From contig CACEYZ010000008.1 of assembly GCA_902563885.1 (NCBI GenBank), positions 1 through 40,555 of the forward strand: a stretch of 40,555 nucleotides of DNA, written 5' to 3'. This document shows, one piece after another, positions 8,696 through 17,023 of this stretch (position 1 is its first letter; the number at the start of each line of letters is the position of its first letter). The notes beneath the pieces were generated by a model. It worked only from the letters and a program-made list of their open reading frames with translations. It searched no databases and had not been told where the DNA came from. The stretch is from an uncultured SAR86 cluster bacterium (GTDB taxonomy: Bacteria > Pseudomonadota > Gammaproteobacteria > Magnimaribacterales > TMED112). The translations under genes and the position numbers were made by a program.

Positions 8696-10843
8696 TTGCT
8701 TGAATCTTTAAATATCTTTAAAAAACCTAAAACCTCAAAGCTTAGCTATGAGTTAGACGACTTATCCAAAAAATATCTAGCAACAAGCGCAAGAAAAAAC
8801 ATCCAAAAAGCAGTTGATTTTGCTGACAAGGCTCATGACGGCCAATTCAGGAAAAGTGGAGAGCCGTTCCTCATACATCCTATAAATGTAGGAATAATTC
8901 TAGCAGGACTAAAAATGGATGGAGATACGATTGTTGCTGGCCTTCTTCATGATGTTGTAGAAGACTGCGAAATATCTCTTAAAGAAGTAAAAAAATTATT
9001 TGGAAAAAATGTAAGCAATTTAGTTAATGGAGTTACAAAACTCCTTCAGTTAGATGAAAAATTAATTGATCAAGGACAAGCAGAATATTTTCAAAAAATG
9101 GCTTTAGCTACAGCAGAAGATGTAAGAGTAGTAATAATCAAATTGGCAGACAGATTACATAACTTAAAAACAATCGAGCACTTACCTAGAGATAAACAAA
9201 TAAAAAAATCTAAAGAGACTTTAGAACTTTACGCACCCCTAGCTCATCAGATTGGAATGCACAAAATGGCTACGGATCTTGAAGATATATCTTTTAAAAC
9301 CTTGCATCCAATTAGGTATCAACTAATTAAAGATGCGCTGAAGAAAAATGATCTAAGTAGAAAAAGTATGATTTCAAAAGTTAAAAAAGTTTTAAAGACA
9401 AAATTTCGTGAAAATAATATAGATGTCAAGATTACAGGGAGAGAAAAAAGAATTTTTAGTATTTACCAAAAAATGAGAGCTAAAAAGACATCTTTTTCAG
9501 ATATTTATGATGTTTTTGCTTTTAGAGTTGTTGTGAAAAATGCTGGAGATTGTTACAGATCATTAGGCCTTATACATAGTATTTTCACTCCACTAGTTGG
9601 GAGATTCAAAGATTATGTTGCTGTGCCAAAAGCTAATGGATATCAAGCATTACACACTGTAGTGATGACTTTCGATGGCGTTCCTATGGAAGTTCAAATT
9701 CAAAGTTCGGCAATGGAAACTTTCGCAAACTATGGTATAGCCTCACATGGGCTCTATAAAACAAATGTTAGTGATGATTTAATACAGGCAAAATCTAGAC
9801 AGTTAGTTCAAAGATTAACAGAAATGTCTAAGAGTAGTTCTTCATCTCAAGAATTTTTACAAAACCTAAAAACTGATCTAAAAGGGAAAGAAGTTTATGT
9901 CTTCTCTCCAAATGGGAGAATCTTTTCCCTAAATCAGGGCGCAACTCCAATCGATTTTGCCTATGCTATACACAATGAGCTAGGAAATCACTGCTTATCG
10001 TGTGAAATAGATAAAAAACTATCACCTGTTACAACAATCCTTGAAAGCGGACAAACAATTGAGATTATCAAAGGCAAGAAGAAGACGGTTAATCCTGATT
10101 GGCTTAACTATGTAGTTACTCCAAAAGCAATTCATTCGATTAAAAGACAGTTAAAAAATATGCGGCTAGCTGATCTAAGAGTTCTTGGGAAAGATTTGCT
10201 AGAAAATTCATTGGAAGACGCCGGGATTGAATTAAAAGAGTACCCTGATGAAAGTCTAAAAGGAGTTTTTAAGCTCTTAGGAGTAAGAAACCTTAACCAA
10301 CTCTTGGTTGATATTGGTTCAGGAAAAAGAACAAGTAATATTGTTTTGCAAAGTTTTGCAGAGGGTTTGAGAGGCTTTAAAAGACAAGCAGAAATTACAT
10401 CAAAAATAAAAATAGGTTCCTCAAAAAAATACGGCGCTATAAGCTTCCCAGAATGTTGCTATCCAGTATCAGGAGACCCATGCCTTGCCGTACATAATGA
10501 ATTAGGAATATCTGTTCATCGAAACGGATGCAAAAATTTAAAATTTCTTATTAACAAACAAGGAAGTTGTTCAGATGTTATTTGGGAACAAGATCCTGAT
10601 GCAGAATTTACATCAACGCTCAAACTTACTCTTAGAAATGAGCCAGGAGTGCTTGCAGAGATTTCAAAAATTATTTCACAGAACGATTCAAATATTCAAG
10701 GTGTTGCTACACAACAATTAGACGAGAACTTTATCGAACTAAACATAAAATATACAGTAAAAAATACTAAACATCTCAGCAAAATTACAAATCTATTGAG
10801 AAAAAATAAAACTGTTACTGAAGTAAAGAGAAGAATGGCATGA
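8696..10843 (+). CDS. spoT: Bifunctional (p)ppGpp synthetase/hydrolase (SpoT/Rel type)
   Basis: This enzyme makes and degrades the stringent-response alarmone. It is 715 residues, close to E. coli SpoT (702). The hydrolase domain is intact: H47, H61 in FLIHP and H85-D86 in LLHDVVED. The synthetase domain has GREKRIFSIYQKM near 248-260, RFKD at 303-306 and GYQALHT at 315-321. RFKD is the RXKD form typical of bifunctional enzymes, not the EXDD form of RelA. A TGS domain (about 393-455), a middle region with CCYPVSGDPC and an ACT domain (about 640-710) follow. Translation begins at TTG. The stop overlaps pyrB (ATGA). In E. coli trmH follows spoT; here pyrB does. Confidence 0.97.
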   Translation: MLESLNIFKKPKTSKLSYELDDLSKKYLATSARKNIQKAVDFADKAHDGQFRKSGEPFLIHPINVGIILAGLKMDGDTIVAGLLHDVVEDCEISLKEVKKLFGKNVSNLVNGVTKLLQLDEKLIDQGQAEYFQKMALATAEDVRVVIIKLADRLHNLKTIEHLPRDKQIKKSKETLELYAPLAHQIGMHKMATDLEDISFKTLHPIRYQLIKDALKKNDLSRKSMISKVKKVLKTKFRENNIDVKITGREKRIFSIYQKMRAKKTSFSDIYDVFAFRVVVKNAGDCYRSLGLIHSIFTPLVGRFKDYVAVPKANGYQALHTVVMTFDGVPMEVQIQSSAMETFANYGIASHGLYKTNVSDDLIQAKSRQLVQRLTEMSKSSSSSQEFLQNLKTDLKGKEVYVFSPNGRIFSLNQGATPIDFAYAIHNELGNHCLSCEIDKKLSPVTTILESGQTIEIIKGKKKTVNPDWLNYVVTPKAIHSIKRQLKNMRLADLRVLGKDLLENSLEDAGIELKEYPDESLKGVFKLLGVRNLNQLLVDIGSGKRTSNIVLQSFAEGLRGFKRQAEITSKIKIGSSKKYGAISFPECCYPVSGDPCLAVHNELGISVHRNGCKNLKFLINKQGSCSDVIWEQDPDAEFTSTLKLTLRNEPGVLAEISKIISQNDSNIQGVATQQLDENFIELNIKYTVKNTKHLSKITNLLRKNKTVTEVKRRMA

Positions 10844-11730
10844 ATAAATTATTAACAGTTGAAAAGCTCGATAAAAAACAAATCGAGGCTTTTTTTTCTG
10901 AGGCTTTAAATATTGAAAAAACTTGGCCTAATTTAAAAAAAGTTGGAGAAAATAAAACAATTTGTCTCTTTTTTTGGGAGCCTAGTACCAGAACAAAACT
11001 TTCTTTTGAACATGCAGCTAAAGCTTTAGGTTTTAATGTTTTAGATTTTTCACCATCCCTTTCATCAGTTCAAAAAGGGGAGTCATTAGAAGATACGTTA
11101 AATACATTAATATCATTAAAGATTGATGGGCTTGTGATGAGACACCCAGAAAATAAAATATCGGAACAAATAGCAAAATTATTGCCAAAAGAAGTTCTTT
11201 TTATAAATGCCGGAGATGGTAATCATGCGCATCCAACACAGGGACTTCTTGATGCATTTACAATTTCAAAATTAAAGAATATATCTGATTCAAAAGTAGC
11301 AATAATAGGAGATGTTAAACATTCCAGAGTTATTCCATCTCTTTTTTCAGGACTTAAAAAAATGGACTGTACACAAATACAATTTTTCGGTCCAAAAGAA
11401 TTAATACCATCAAATTTTATTCCTCAGAAAAATGATATTACTGAAAATTGTCTTGAGGGCTTTGACTTTCTTTATGTGCTTAGAATTCAAAATGAAAGAT
11501 TTCTCGAAGACGAAAATTTAGACTTACAAAATTACATAAAAAATTATCAAGTTAATGATAAATTTCTTGAATTTACCAATTTCGATGGAAAGATTATGCA
11601 TCCTGGCCCTGTAAATCTTGATTATGAAATAACAAAATCAGTTTCTAATTCAAATAATTCTATTATTTTAGATCAAGTTGAAAATGGTCTTTACCTTAGA
11701 GCAGGAATCTTATCTCTTTTGATTGATTAG
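10840..11730 (+). CDS. pyrB: Aspartate carbamoyltransferase catalytic subunit
   Basis: PyrB condenses carbamoyl phosphate with aspartate, the first committed step of pyrimidine synthesis. It is 296 residues (E. coli 311). The carbamoyl-phosphate site STRTKLSFEHA lies near residues 49-59, the HPTQGLLDAF segment near 126-135, and a HPGPVNLDYE segment near 252. No pyrI regulatory-subunit gene is adjacent, so it may act as a free trimer or with a partner elsewhere. Its start shares ATGA with the spoT stop, and its last 21 bases overlap the end of ribE on the opposite strand. pyrE lies just beyond ribE. Confidence 0.95.
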   Translation: MNKLLTVEKLDKKQIEAFFSEALNIEKTWPNLKKVGENKTICLFFWEPSTRTKLSFEHAAKALGFNVLDFSPSLSSVQKGESLEDTLNTLISLKIDGLVMRHPENKISEQIAKLLPKEVLFINAGDGNHAHPTQGLLDAFTISKLKNISDSKVAIIGDVKHSRVIPSLFSGLKKMDCTQIQFFGPKELIPSNFIPQKNDITENCLEGFDFLYVLRIQNERFLEDENLDLQNYIKNYQVNDKFLEFTNFDGKIMHPGPVNLDYEITKSVSNSNNSIILDQVENGLYLRAGILSLLID

Positions 11731-12321
11731 TCTCTCAGTTGTATCAACAATAGCTATTGTTGTCTGATCAAACTCTAAATTTACATAGTTGTCGTAAATA
11801 AGTTCATCAAGATTTGTTGTCTTTAATGTTTCGGGAATAAGATGAACATAAAAAGTATTTTTTGAAACCTTTCCTATTGTAATGCTGGCACCGTTAACAG
11901 AAATGTAACCTTTTTCAGTTAAATACTTTATCCATTTTTCTTCGATTTCAACAAGAATATTTTTAGATTCCCCAATTAACTCTACTTCAACTATCCTGCC
12001 TCTAGTGTGAATATGTCCTGAAACAAAATGTCCGCCAACAGTATCACCAAATTTAAGAGATTTCTCTAAATTTACTTTTGAGCCTTGTTTGTAACTTCCT
12101 AAAGTAGTCCTATTTATTGTTTCTTCAACTGCTTCAAACTCACAGTATTTATTATTTTTTTTAACTAAAGACAGGCAAACTCCGTCGACTGACACACTTT
12201 GCCCTATAGCAACATCTTTAAGATAGTTACCATGTGTTTCAATTCTTATTGTTTTAATGTGGTTTTTATCCTTAATTGATTCAATCTTTCCTACAGTTTG
12301 AACTATTCCACTAAACATCAT
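11710..12321 (-). CDS. ribE: Riboflavin synthase alpha subunit
   Basis: This enzyme dismutates two molecules of 6,7-dimethyl-8-ribityllumazine to riboflavin. It is 203 residues and has the family's two tandem lumazine-binding barrels. The N-terminal barrel has MFSGIV and VSVDGVCLSLV, then GGHFVSGHIHTRG; the second has ISVNGASITIG. The start could be ATG 12321 or the next codon, ATG 12318, which would give the usual MFSGIV start. The 5' end overlaps pyrE by 11 bases and the 3' end overlaps pyrB. No other rib genes are in the window. Confidence 0.95.
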   Translation of the reverse strand: MMFSGIVQTVGKIESIKDKNHIKTIRIETHGNYLKDVAIGQSVSVDGVCLSLVKKNNKYCEFEAVEETINRTTLGSYKQGSKVNLEKSLKFGDTVGGHFVSGHIHTRGRIVEVELIGESKNILVEIEEKWIKYLTEKGYISVNGASITIGKVSKNTFYVHLIPETLKTTNLDELIYDNYVNLEFDQTTIAIVDTTERLINQKR

Positions 12322-12949
12322 TACCTCTGTAGTTCTCTCTATATTCTTTCATTTTTTTTGCATTCTCTTTACTAATCAATTCATCTGCGTCTAATAAGTC
12401 ATCCAAAGATATTATCTGAAAAATATTTACTCCTTTAAGCTCCAATTCGCCTGAAGCTGTGTTATCTGTATTGAGTCCTTTTTCAAGTCTATTAAGGGTT
12501 ACTAAAGCACCTACTATCTCCACATCATAGAAGGAAAGAAAATTTACACTCTCAGTTATTGCTAGTCCTGATGATAAGACATCGTCAACAATTAAAACTT
12601 TGCCTTTTGGTTTTGCGCCAATGAGCATTCCACCTTCTCCATGATCTTTAATCTCCTTTCTATTGAAGCAAACTGGCATTCTTTTTTTCTCACTCATTTT
12701 ATTTGCTAGTAAAGTAGCTAAAAAAATACCTTTGTATGCAGGTCCAAAAATCATGTCAAATTTAAGACCATCTTCTTTAACCTTTGCCTTTAAACAATCA
12801 GCTAATGTTGATAATTCTCCGTATTTAATTAATGATGCTGCATTAAAAAAGTACGGACTTTGTCTTCCGGATTTGAGTGTAAAATCTCCGAATTTCAATG
12901 CTTTTGCTTGTAATGATAATTTGATGAATTTCTTCTGATATTTTTTCAC
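12311..12949 (-). CDS. pyrE: Orotate phosphoribosyltransferase
   Basis: PyrE joins orotate to PRPP giving OMP, the fifth step of pyrimidine synthesis. The protein is 212 residues (E. coli 213). The PRPP-binding motif VLIVDDVLSSGLAI is clear near residues 117-130, with the FNRKEIKDHGEGG substrate loop before it. The start is GTG 12949, overlapping the rph stop by 4 bases (GTGA); no nearby ATG gives a full-length N-terminus. The rph-pyrE pairing is the classic enterobacterial arrangement. Confidence 0.96.
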   Translation of the reverse strand: MKKYQKKFIKLSLQAKALKFGDFTLKSGRQSPYFFNAASLIKYGELSTLADCLKAKVKEDGLKFDMIFGPAYKGIFLATLLANKMSEKKRMPVCFNRKEIKDHGEGGMLIGAKPKGKVLIVDDVLSSGLAITESVNFLSFYDVEIVGALVTLNRLEKGLNTDNTASGELELKGVNIFQIISLDDLLDADELISKENAKKMKEYRENYRGNDV

Positions 12950-13653
12950 TTATCCTCTATGATCTCCCTTTGAAGGGAAATAAGATCTTTTATCCCATTT
13001 TCAGCTAAATTTATCAAAGTACTAAATTCTTCTTTAGAGAATGGTTTTTCTTCAGCAGTTCCTTGAACTTCAATTAAATCAAGATTTTCATTCATGACAA
13101 TATTAATATCTGAATCCGCACTGCTATCCTCTTCATAGTTCAAATCTAGAAGGCAGGTTTTGTTATTTACTCCAACACTTACTGCTGCGACTAAATTATT
13201 TATTGCGTCTTCCATATTTATTTTTTTAAGGGCAAGACATAATGCAACGGTACCACCAGTTATAGAAGCAGTTCTGGTCCCACCATCTGCCTGAATGACG
13301 TCACAATCTACAGTTATTGTGTAGCCTGTAAGTTTTTTTAAATCTACCACTTGCCTCAGAGATCTACCTATTAGTCTTTGTATCTCAAGAGTTCTTCCAG
13401 ACTGCTTACCTCTTTGTGCTTCTCTATTCATTCTTTCATTGGTAGATCTTGGTAACATTCCATATTCAGCTGTAACCCATCCTGTTTTCACATCTGTCAT
13501 CCATCTAGGAATTGCCTTTTCTATAGTTGCATTGCAGATCACATGAGTATTTCCAAATTTTGTCAGAGCCGAACCCTCTGCATGAATATTAAATGTTGGA
13601 GTTATGCTTATTTCTCTGAGTTGATCAAAGTTACGTTTATCAGTTCTTTGCAT
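12946..13653 (-). CDS. rph: Ribonuclease PH
   Basis: RNase PH is a phosphate-dependent 3'-5' exoribonuclease that trims tRNA precursors. It is 235 residues (E. coli K-12 wild type about 238). Diagnostic segments are the N-terminal RTDKRNFDQLREI, GSALTKFGNTHV, TAEYGMLPRSTNER, the RTLEIQRLIGRSLR phosphate/RNA-binding stretch, VDCDVIQADGGTRTASITG, and the VQGTAEEKPF segment. The start is ATG 13653. It heads the rph-pyrE-ribE operon, divergent from the amidohydrolase pair by 43 bases. Confidence 0.97.
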   Translation of the reverse strand: MQRTDKRNFDQLREISITPTFNIHAEGSALTKFGNTHVICNATIEKAIPRWMTDVKTGWVTAEYGMLPRSTNERMNREAQRGKQSGRTLEIQRLIGRSLRQVVDLKKLTGYTITVDCDVIQADGGTRTASITGGTVALCLALKKINMEDAINNLVAAVSVGVNNKTCLLDLNYEEDSSADSDINIVMNENLDLIEVQGTAEEKPFSKEEFSTLINLAENGIKDLISLQREIIEDK

Positions 13654-13696
13654 AGGTGTAATAGTTGTTTACTATTATACATCTAAGGAAAAAGTC

Positions 13697-15079
13697 ATGA
13701 TAAAAAAATTAATTGTACTGCTTACAATATTTGTTTTATTTGGATGCGGTTCCGATGCTCTATCAATGTTTAAATCTGAGATGGAGGGCTCAGCTAAAAA
13801 TTTTGAGGGTGATATTCATGGAACATATGCTTCTACATACACCCCACTTAAACCTGAAAATATAGTAATAAGAAATGCGACCATTTTTGATGGTAATGGA
13901 AACAAATTTCTTGATTATGATGTGTATTTTTCTGATGGGAAAATTAAAAACCTTGGTGTTGATTTGGAGGTTGAAGGTGCGAGAGAGATTGACGCAACTG
14001 GCAAATATGTAACTCCTGGAATAGTTGATAATCATTCGCATATGGGTGTTTATCCTGCTCCAAGTGTAAGAACAAGTAGTGATGGTAATGAAGCAACCAA
14101 TCCAGTTACAGCTGAAGTTTGGGCAGAGCACAGTGTTTGGTCCCAAGATCCACAATATAAACTAGCTTTAGCTGGAGGAGTAACTACTTTTCATGTTTTG
14201 CCTGGTTCAGCAAATTTATTTGGTGGAAGAGGAGTTACTCTTAAAAATGTTTCCGCAAATACTGTTCCTGATATGAAATTTCCTGATGCACCTCATTCAC
14301 TTAAAATGGCATGTGGAGAAAACCCAAAAAGAGTTTATAGATCAAGAGGGCCGTCAACAAGAATGGGAAATGTTGCTGGTTATAGAAAGGCATGGATAGG
14401 AGCAGAAAATCATAAAAAACGTCTTGAAAGAGAACCAGAACACAGAGATATAAAAAACGAGACTCTAGTAGGTGTATTAGATGGAAAAATTCTTGTTCAC
14501 AATCACTGCTATAGAGCTGACGAAATGGCTACCATGATTAATATATCCCAAGAGTTTGGATACAAAGTTTCAACTTTTCATCATGCTGTAGAAGCCTATA
14601 AAATTGCTGATCTTCTTGCAGATGAGGGAATATGTGCAGCCCTTTGGGCAGATTGGTGGGGGTTTAAACATGAAGCATATGATATGACTATTGCCAATAT
14701 AGCAATAGTAGACCAAGCTCGAGGTGGTACGGGTTGTGCAATAGTACACTCAGATAGTGAGAGTGGAATACAAAGACTTAATCAGGAAGCTGCAAAAGCA
14801 TTAGCGGCAGGAAGAAGAGCAGGGTTTGAAATTTCAGAAGCTAGAGCAATGACTTGGCTTACAAAAAATCCTGCGAAATCACTAGGAATTTTAGATAAGA
14901 CAGGAACTTTGGACTTTGGAAAAGATGCTGATTTAGTAATTTGGGATGGCAATCCATTTAGCGTCTATACAAAAGCCGAACAAGTATATATCGATGGAGC
15001 TTTAACATTCGATAAAGCATCAAACTTTATGCCACATACAGATTTTGACATTGGTATAAAAGAATGGGAGGAAAAATAA
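13697..15079 (+). CDS. Exported amidohydrolase, lipoprotein, metal site intact
   Basis: This is a 460-residue member of the amidohydrolase superfamily, imidazolonepropionase/dipeptidase-like branch. The N-terminus is a lipoprotein signal ending LFGC (Cys at residue 17), so it should be anchored outside the cytoplasmic membrane. The metal-site residues are all present: H113 and H115 in NHSHMG, H268/H270 in VHNHC, H295-H296 in STFHHAVEA, and D353 in VHSDSESG. The GGVTTFHVLPG and FGGRGVTLK segments and the C-terminal GKDADLVIWDGNPFS strand are typical of the branch. AAGGAA precedes the ATG. The substrate cannot be read; relatives are often annotated as imidazolonepropionase or prolidase-like. 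It is coupled to a second, degenerate amidohydrolase. Confidence 0.88.
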   Translation: MIKKLIVLLTIFVLFGCGSDALSMFKSEMEGSAKNFEGDIHGTYASTYTPLKPENIVIRNATIFDGNGNKFLDYDVYFSDGKIKNLGVDLEVEGAREIDATGKYVTPGIVDNHSHMGVYPAPSVRTSSDGNEATNPVTAEVWAEHSVWSQDPQYKLALAGGVTTFHVLPGSANLFGGRGVTLKNVSANTVPDMKFPDAPHSLKMACGENPKRVYRSRGPSTRMGNVAGYRKAWIGAENHKKRLEREPEHRDIKNETLVGVLDGKILVHNHCYRADEMATMINISQEFGYKVSTFHHAVEAYKIADLLADEGICAALWADWWGFKHEAYDMTIANIAIVDQARGGTGCAIVHSDSESGIQRLNQEAAKALAAGRRAGFEISEARAMTWLTKNPAKSLGILDKTGTLDFGKDADLVIWDGNPFSVYTKAEQVYIDGALTFDKASNFMPHTDFDIGIKEWEEK

Positions 15080-16335
15080 TGAGATTAATAAAATTGTTAA
15101 TTTTATTTTCGTTTTATCTTTTTCCTCATGCTGATGATATGTACTTATTAAAAGGAGGAAATGTATTTCTTCCAAACGTAGGGTTTGTAAAAAAAGATAT
15201 CTTAATTGATGAGGGTTTAATAATTTCCATTAAGGATGAAATCGATTCAAGTATTTCAGAAAATGTAATAAATTCAGACGGTAAATACATTACACCTGGT
15301 TTAATTGTTTTTTCTGCATTAGGTTTAATTGAAATTGGAGCTTTACCAGAAACTATTGATATTCGTTCTGAAACATATAATGCTGGGTTTGATCCAAGCG
15401 ATGCGTTCAATCCCTTTTCACAAGCAATTAGACTAAATAGATCAAAAGGCGTGACGTCAACTGTAAATATACCAAGTGCTTCTGGATATTTTGCTGGATT
15501 GTTGTCGTATACAAAAATTAACAATGGCCTCAAACAAAAAAAACAAGGACCTCTTGGATTGCTTACAAGTTATGGCCAGTCATACGATGATTCTAGAGCT
15601 GCAAATTTAATGTTTATAGAAGATTTATTTTCCTATGTAAGAAATGGATATGACTCTATGAAAGCAGATCAAATCCAATTTTTTTATGGGACTGATAACG
15701 AATATAGATTTACAAAAAGAGATTTAGAAGCAATTCAGAAAGTTATTAATAAAGAGATGCCGCTGGTTGTACGAGTTAACAAAGCTACAGATATTTTAAA
15801 AGTTTTGGAAATGGCAAAATCAGAAAATATAAATCTTGTCTTATGGGAAGCAAATGAGGGACATATGGTAGCTGAAGAAATTTCGAAAGCAGAAGTTCCT
15901 GTAATTATGGATCCTTTAAATAACATACCAGGCACATTTGATTCATTAAATGCTACTTATGAAAATGTGTCACGCCTTCATAATGCTGGAGTTAAATTAG
16001 CCTTTTATTATGATCAATCATCAGGTGTTCATAATGCATATTTAGCTACACAATCAGCTGGCAATGCAGTTGCATTAGGAGTTAGTTATAATGAGGCACT
16101 TGCATCAGTAACATTAAATCCTGCAGAAATTTTTGATATTAAAAATGTTGGAGTTATAGCAATTGGTTATGATGCTGATTTGACTATTTGGGATAATGAT
16201 CCACTAGAACTTATGACACAAGTGGAAACAGTTTTTATAGATGGTTCAAAACAAGATTTATCTAATAGGTATGATGAATTGACTGAGAGATACACAAAAG
16301 AAGAGGAATTACCTAATTCTTACAGATCAAGATAA
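15079..16335 (+). CDS. Exported amidohydrolase-like protein lacking the metal-binding HxH
   Basis: A 418-residue protein of the same superfamily, starting at ATG 15079, which shares a base with the upstream stop (TAATG) and follows GGGAGG. An upstream in-frame ATG (15064) is unlikely because it lies within the preceding gene and before the Shine-Dalgarno. Residues 1 to about 20 look like a signal peptide without a lipobox Cys. Where its partner has PGIVDNHSHMG, this protein reads PGLIVFSALG at about residues 73-82, so both metal-binding His are lost. The His at the VHNHC position and the HSD Asp context are also not conserved (FYYDQSSGVHN instead). The C-terminal GYDADLTIWDNDPLE strand remains. 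It may be a non-catalytic partner subunit, but that is inference. Confidence 0.83.
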   Translation: MRLIKLLILFSFYLFPHADDMYLLKGGNVFLPNVGFVKKDILIDEGLIISIKDEIDSSISENVINSDGKYITPGLIVFSALGLIEIGALPETIDIRSETYNAGFDPSDAFNPFSQAIRLNRSKGVTSTVNIPSASGYFAGLLSYTKINNGLKQKKQGPLGLLTSYGQSYDDSRAANLMFIEDLFSYVRNGYDSMKADQIQFFYGTDNEYRFTKRDLEAIQKVINKEMPLVVRVNKATDILKVLEMAKSENINLVLWEANEGHMVAEEISKAEVPVIMDPLNNIPGTFDSLNATYENVSRLHNAGVKLAFYYDQSSGVHNAYLATQSAGNAVALGVSYNEALASVTLNPAEIFDIKNVGVIAIGYDADLTIWDNDPLELMTQVETVFIDGSKQDLSNRYDELTERYTKEEELPNSYRSR

Positions 16336-16770
16336 AAACTCTTTGGCATAATTGCTTGCTTGAGACATGTCAGCATTAGGATGTAAGTTCTTAAGTTCTT
16401 TCATTAAGATACCCATTCCTTGCATGCCTTCAAGACCTTTTTCAGCAATAATTTCTCTAATGATTGCCTGAAGTTCCTCACCTTGAACTGCCACAGGCAA
16501 ATATTCATCGATTATTTTTAATTCATCGGACTCAATTTTTTCAAGGTCTGGTCTACCTCCTTTTGAATATTGCTCTATTGAATCTTTTCTTTGCTTCGAC
16601 ATTTTTTTAAGAATAGAGATTACATCTTCGTCTTTTACTCCAGATCTGTTATCTACTTCAAATCTTTTAATTTCAGCAGTTATGAGTCTATGTGTGTCGC
16701 GGACAAAAACGTCTTTTGCCAACATTGCTTCTTTTAGTTTTGAATTGATTTTATCTTTTAAAGATTCCAA
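16327..16770 (-). CDS. yqeY: GatB/YqeY domain protein
   Basis: A 147-residue protein of the YqeY family, which shares the tail domain of GatB/GatE tRNA-amidotransferase subunits that contacts tRNA; its role in bacteria is not established. Recognisable features are the N-terminal helix ending KEAMLAKD, LITAEIKRFEVD, KQRKDSIEQYSKGGR near residue 75, IIDEYLP and the terminal MGILMKELK. The start is TTG 16770, one base after the rpsU stop; the next Met is at residue 16, inside the conserved helix. rpsU-yqeY is the widespread proteobacterial order (with dnaG often following, absent here). The end overlaps the amidohydrolase gene by 9 bases. Confidence 0.92.
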   Translation of the reverse strand: MESLKDKINSKLKEAMLAKDVFVRDTHRLITAEIKRFEVDNRSGVKDEDVISILKKMSKQRKDSIEQYSKGGRPDLEKIESDELKIIDEYLPVAVQGEELQAIIREIIAEKGLEGMQGMGILMKELKNLHPNADMSQASNYAKEFLS

Positions 16771-16771
16771 G

Positions 16772-16981
16772 TTATTTAAGCTTAGAGAATGAGTCTTTCA
16801 TAACTCTTTTATAGTTTCTTTTTAAAGCCGCAGCAGCTTTTCTTTTTCTCTCTTCTGTTGGCTTCTCATAGAATTCTCTTTTTCTTATTTCATTAACGAC
16901 ACCCGCTCTTTCGCAAGCTCTTCTGAATTTTCTTAAACCAACATCAAATGATTCAGTTTCTTTAATTTTTATACTTGGCAT
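16772..16981 (-). CDS. rpsU: 30S ribosomal protein S21
   Basis: S21 is a small basic protein of the 30S subunit needed for efficient initiation. The 69-residue protein has the family core [16 protein letters not shown], then [18 protein letters not shown] and a Lys/Arg-rich tail. The start is ATG 16981. It is divergent from tsaD across 42 bases, as in most gammaproteobacteria, and followed by yqeY. The usual rpsU-dnaG-rpoD macromolecular synthesis operon is not kept here. Confidence 0.97.
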   Translation of the reverse strand: MPSIKIKETESFDVGLRKFRRACERAGVVNEIRKREFYEKPTEERKRKAAAALKRNYKRVMKDSFSKLK

Positions 16982-17023
16982 AATGTAGAGAGTATTTTAA
17001 GGGTTATTTGATAAGAATCAACA

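Noticed and set aside
15079-16335. Calling the second amidohydrolase a pseudogene
   Set aside because: The frame is full length, coupled to its partner and keeps its signal peptide and C-terminal strands; only metal ligands are lost, which suggests a non-catalytic role rather than decay.
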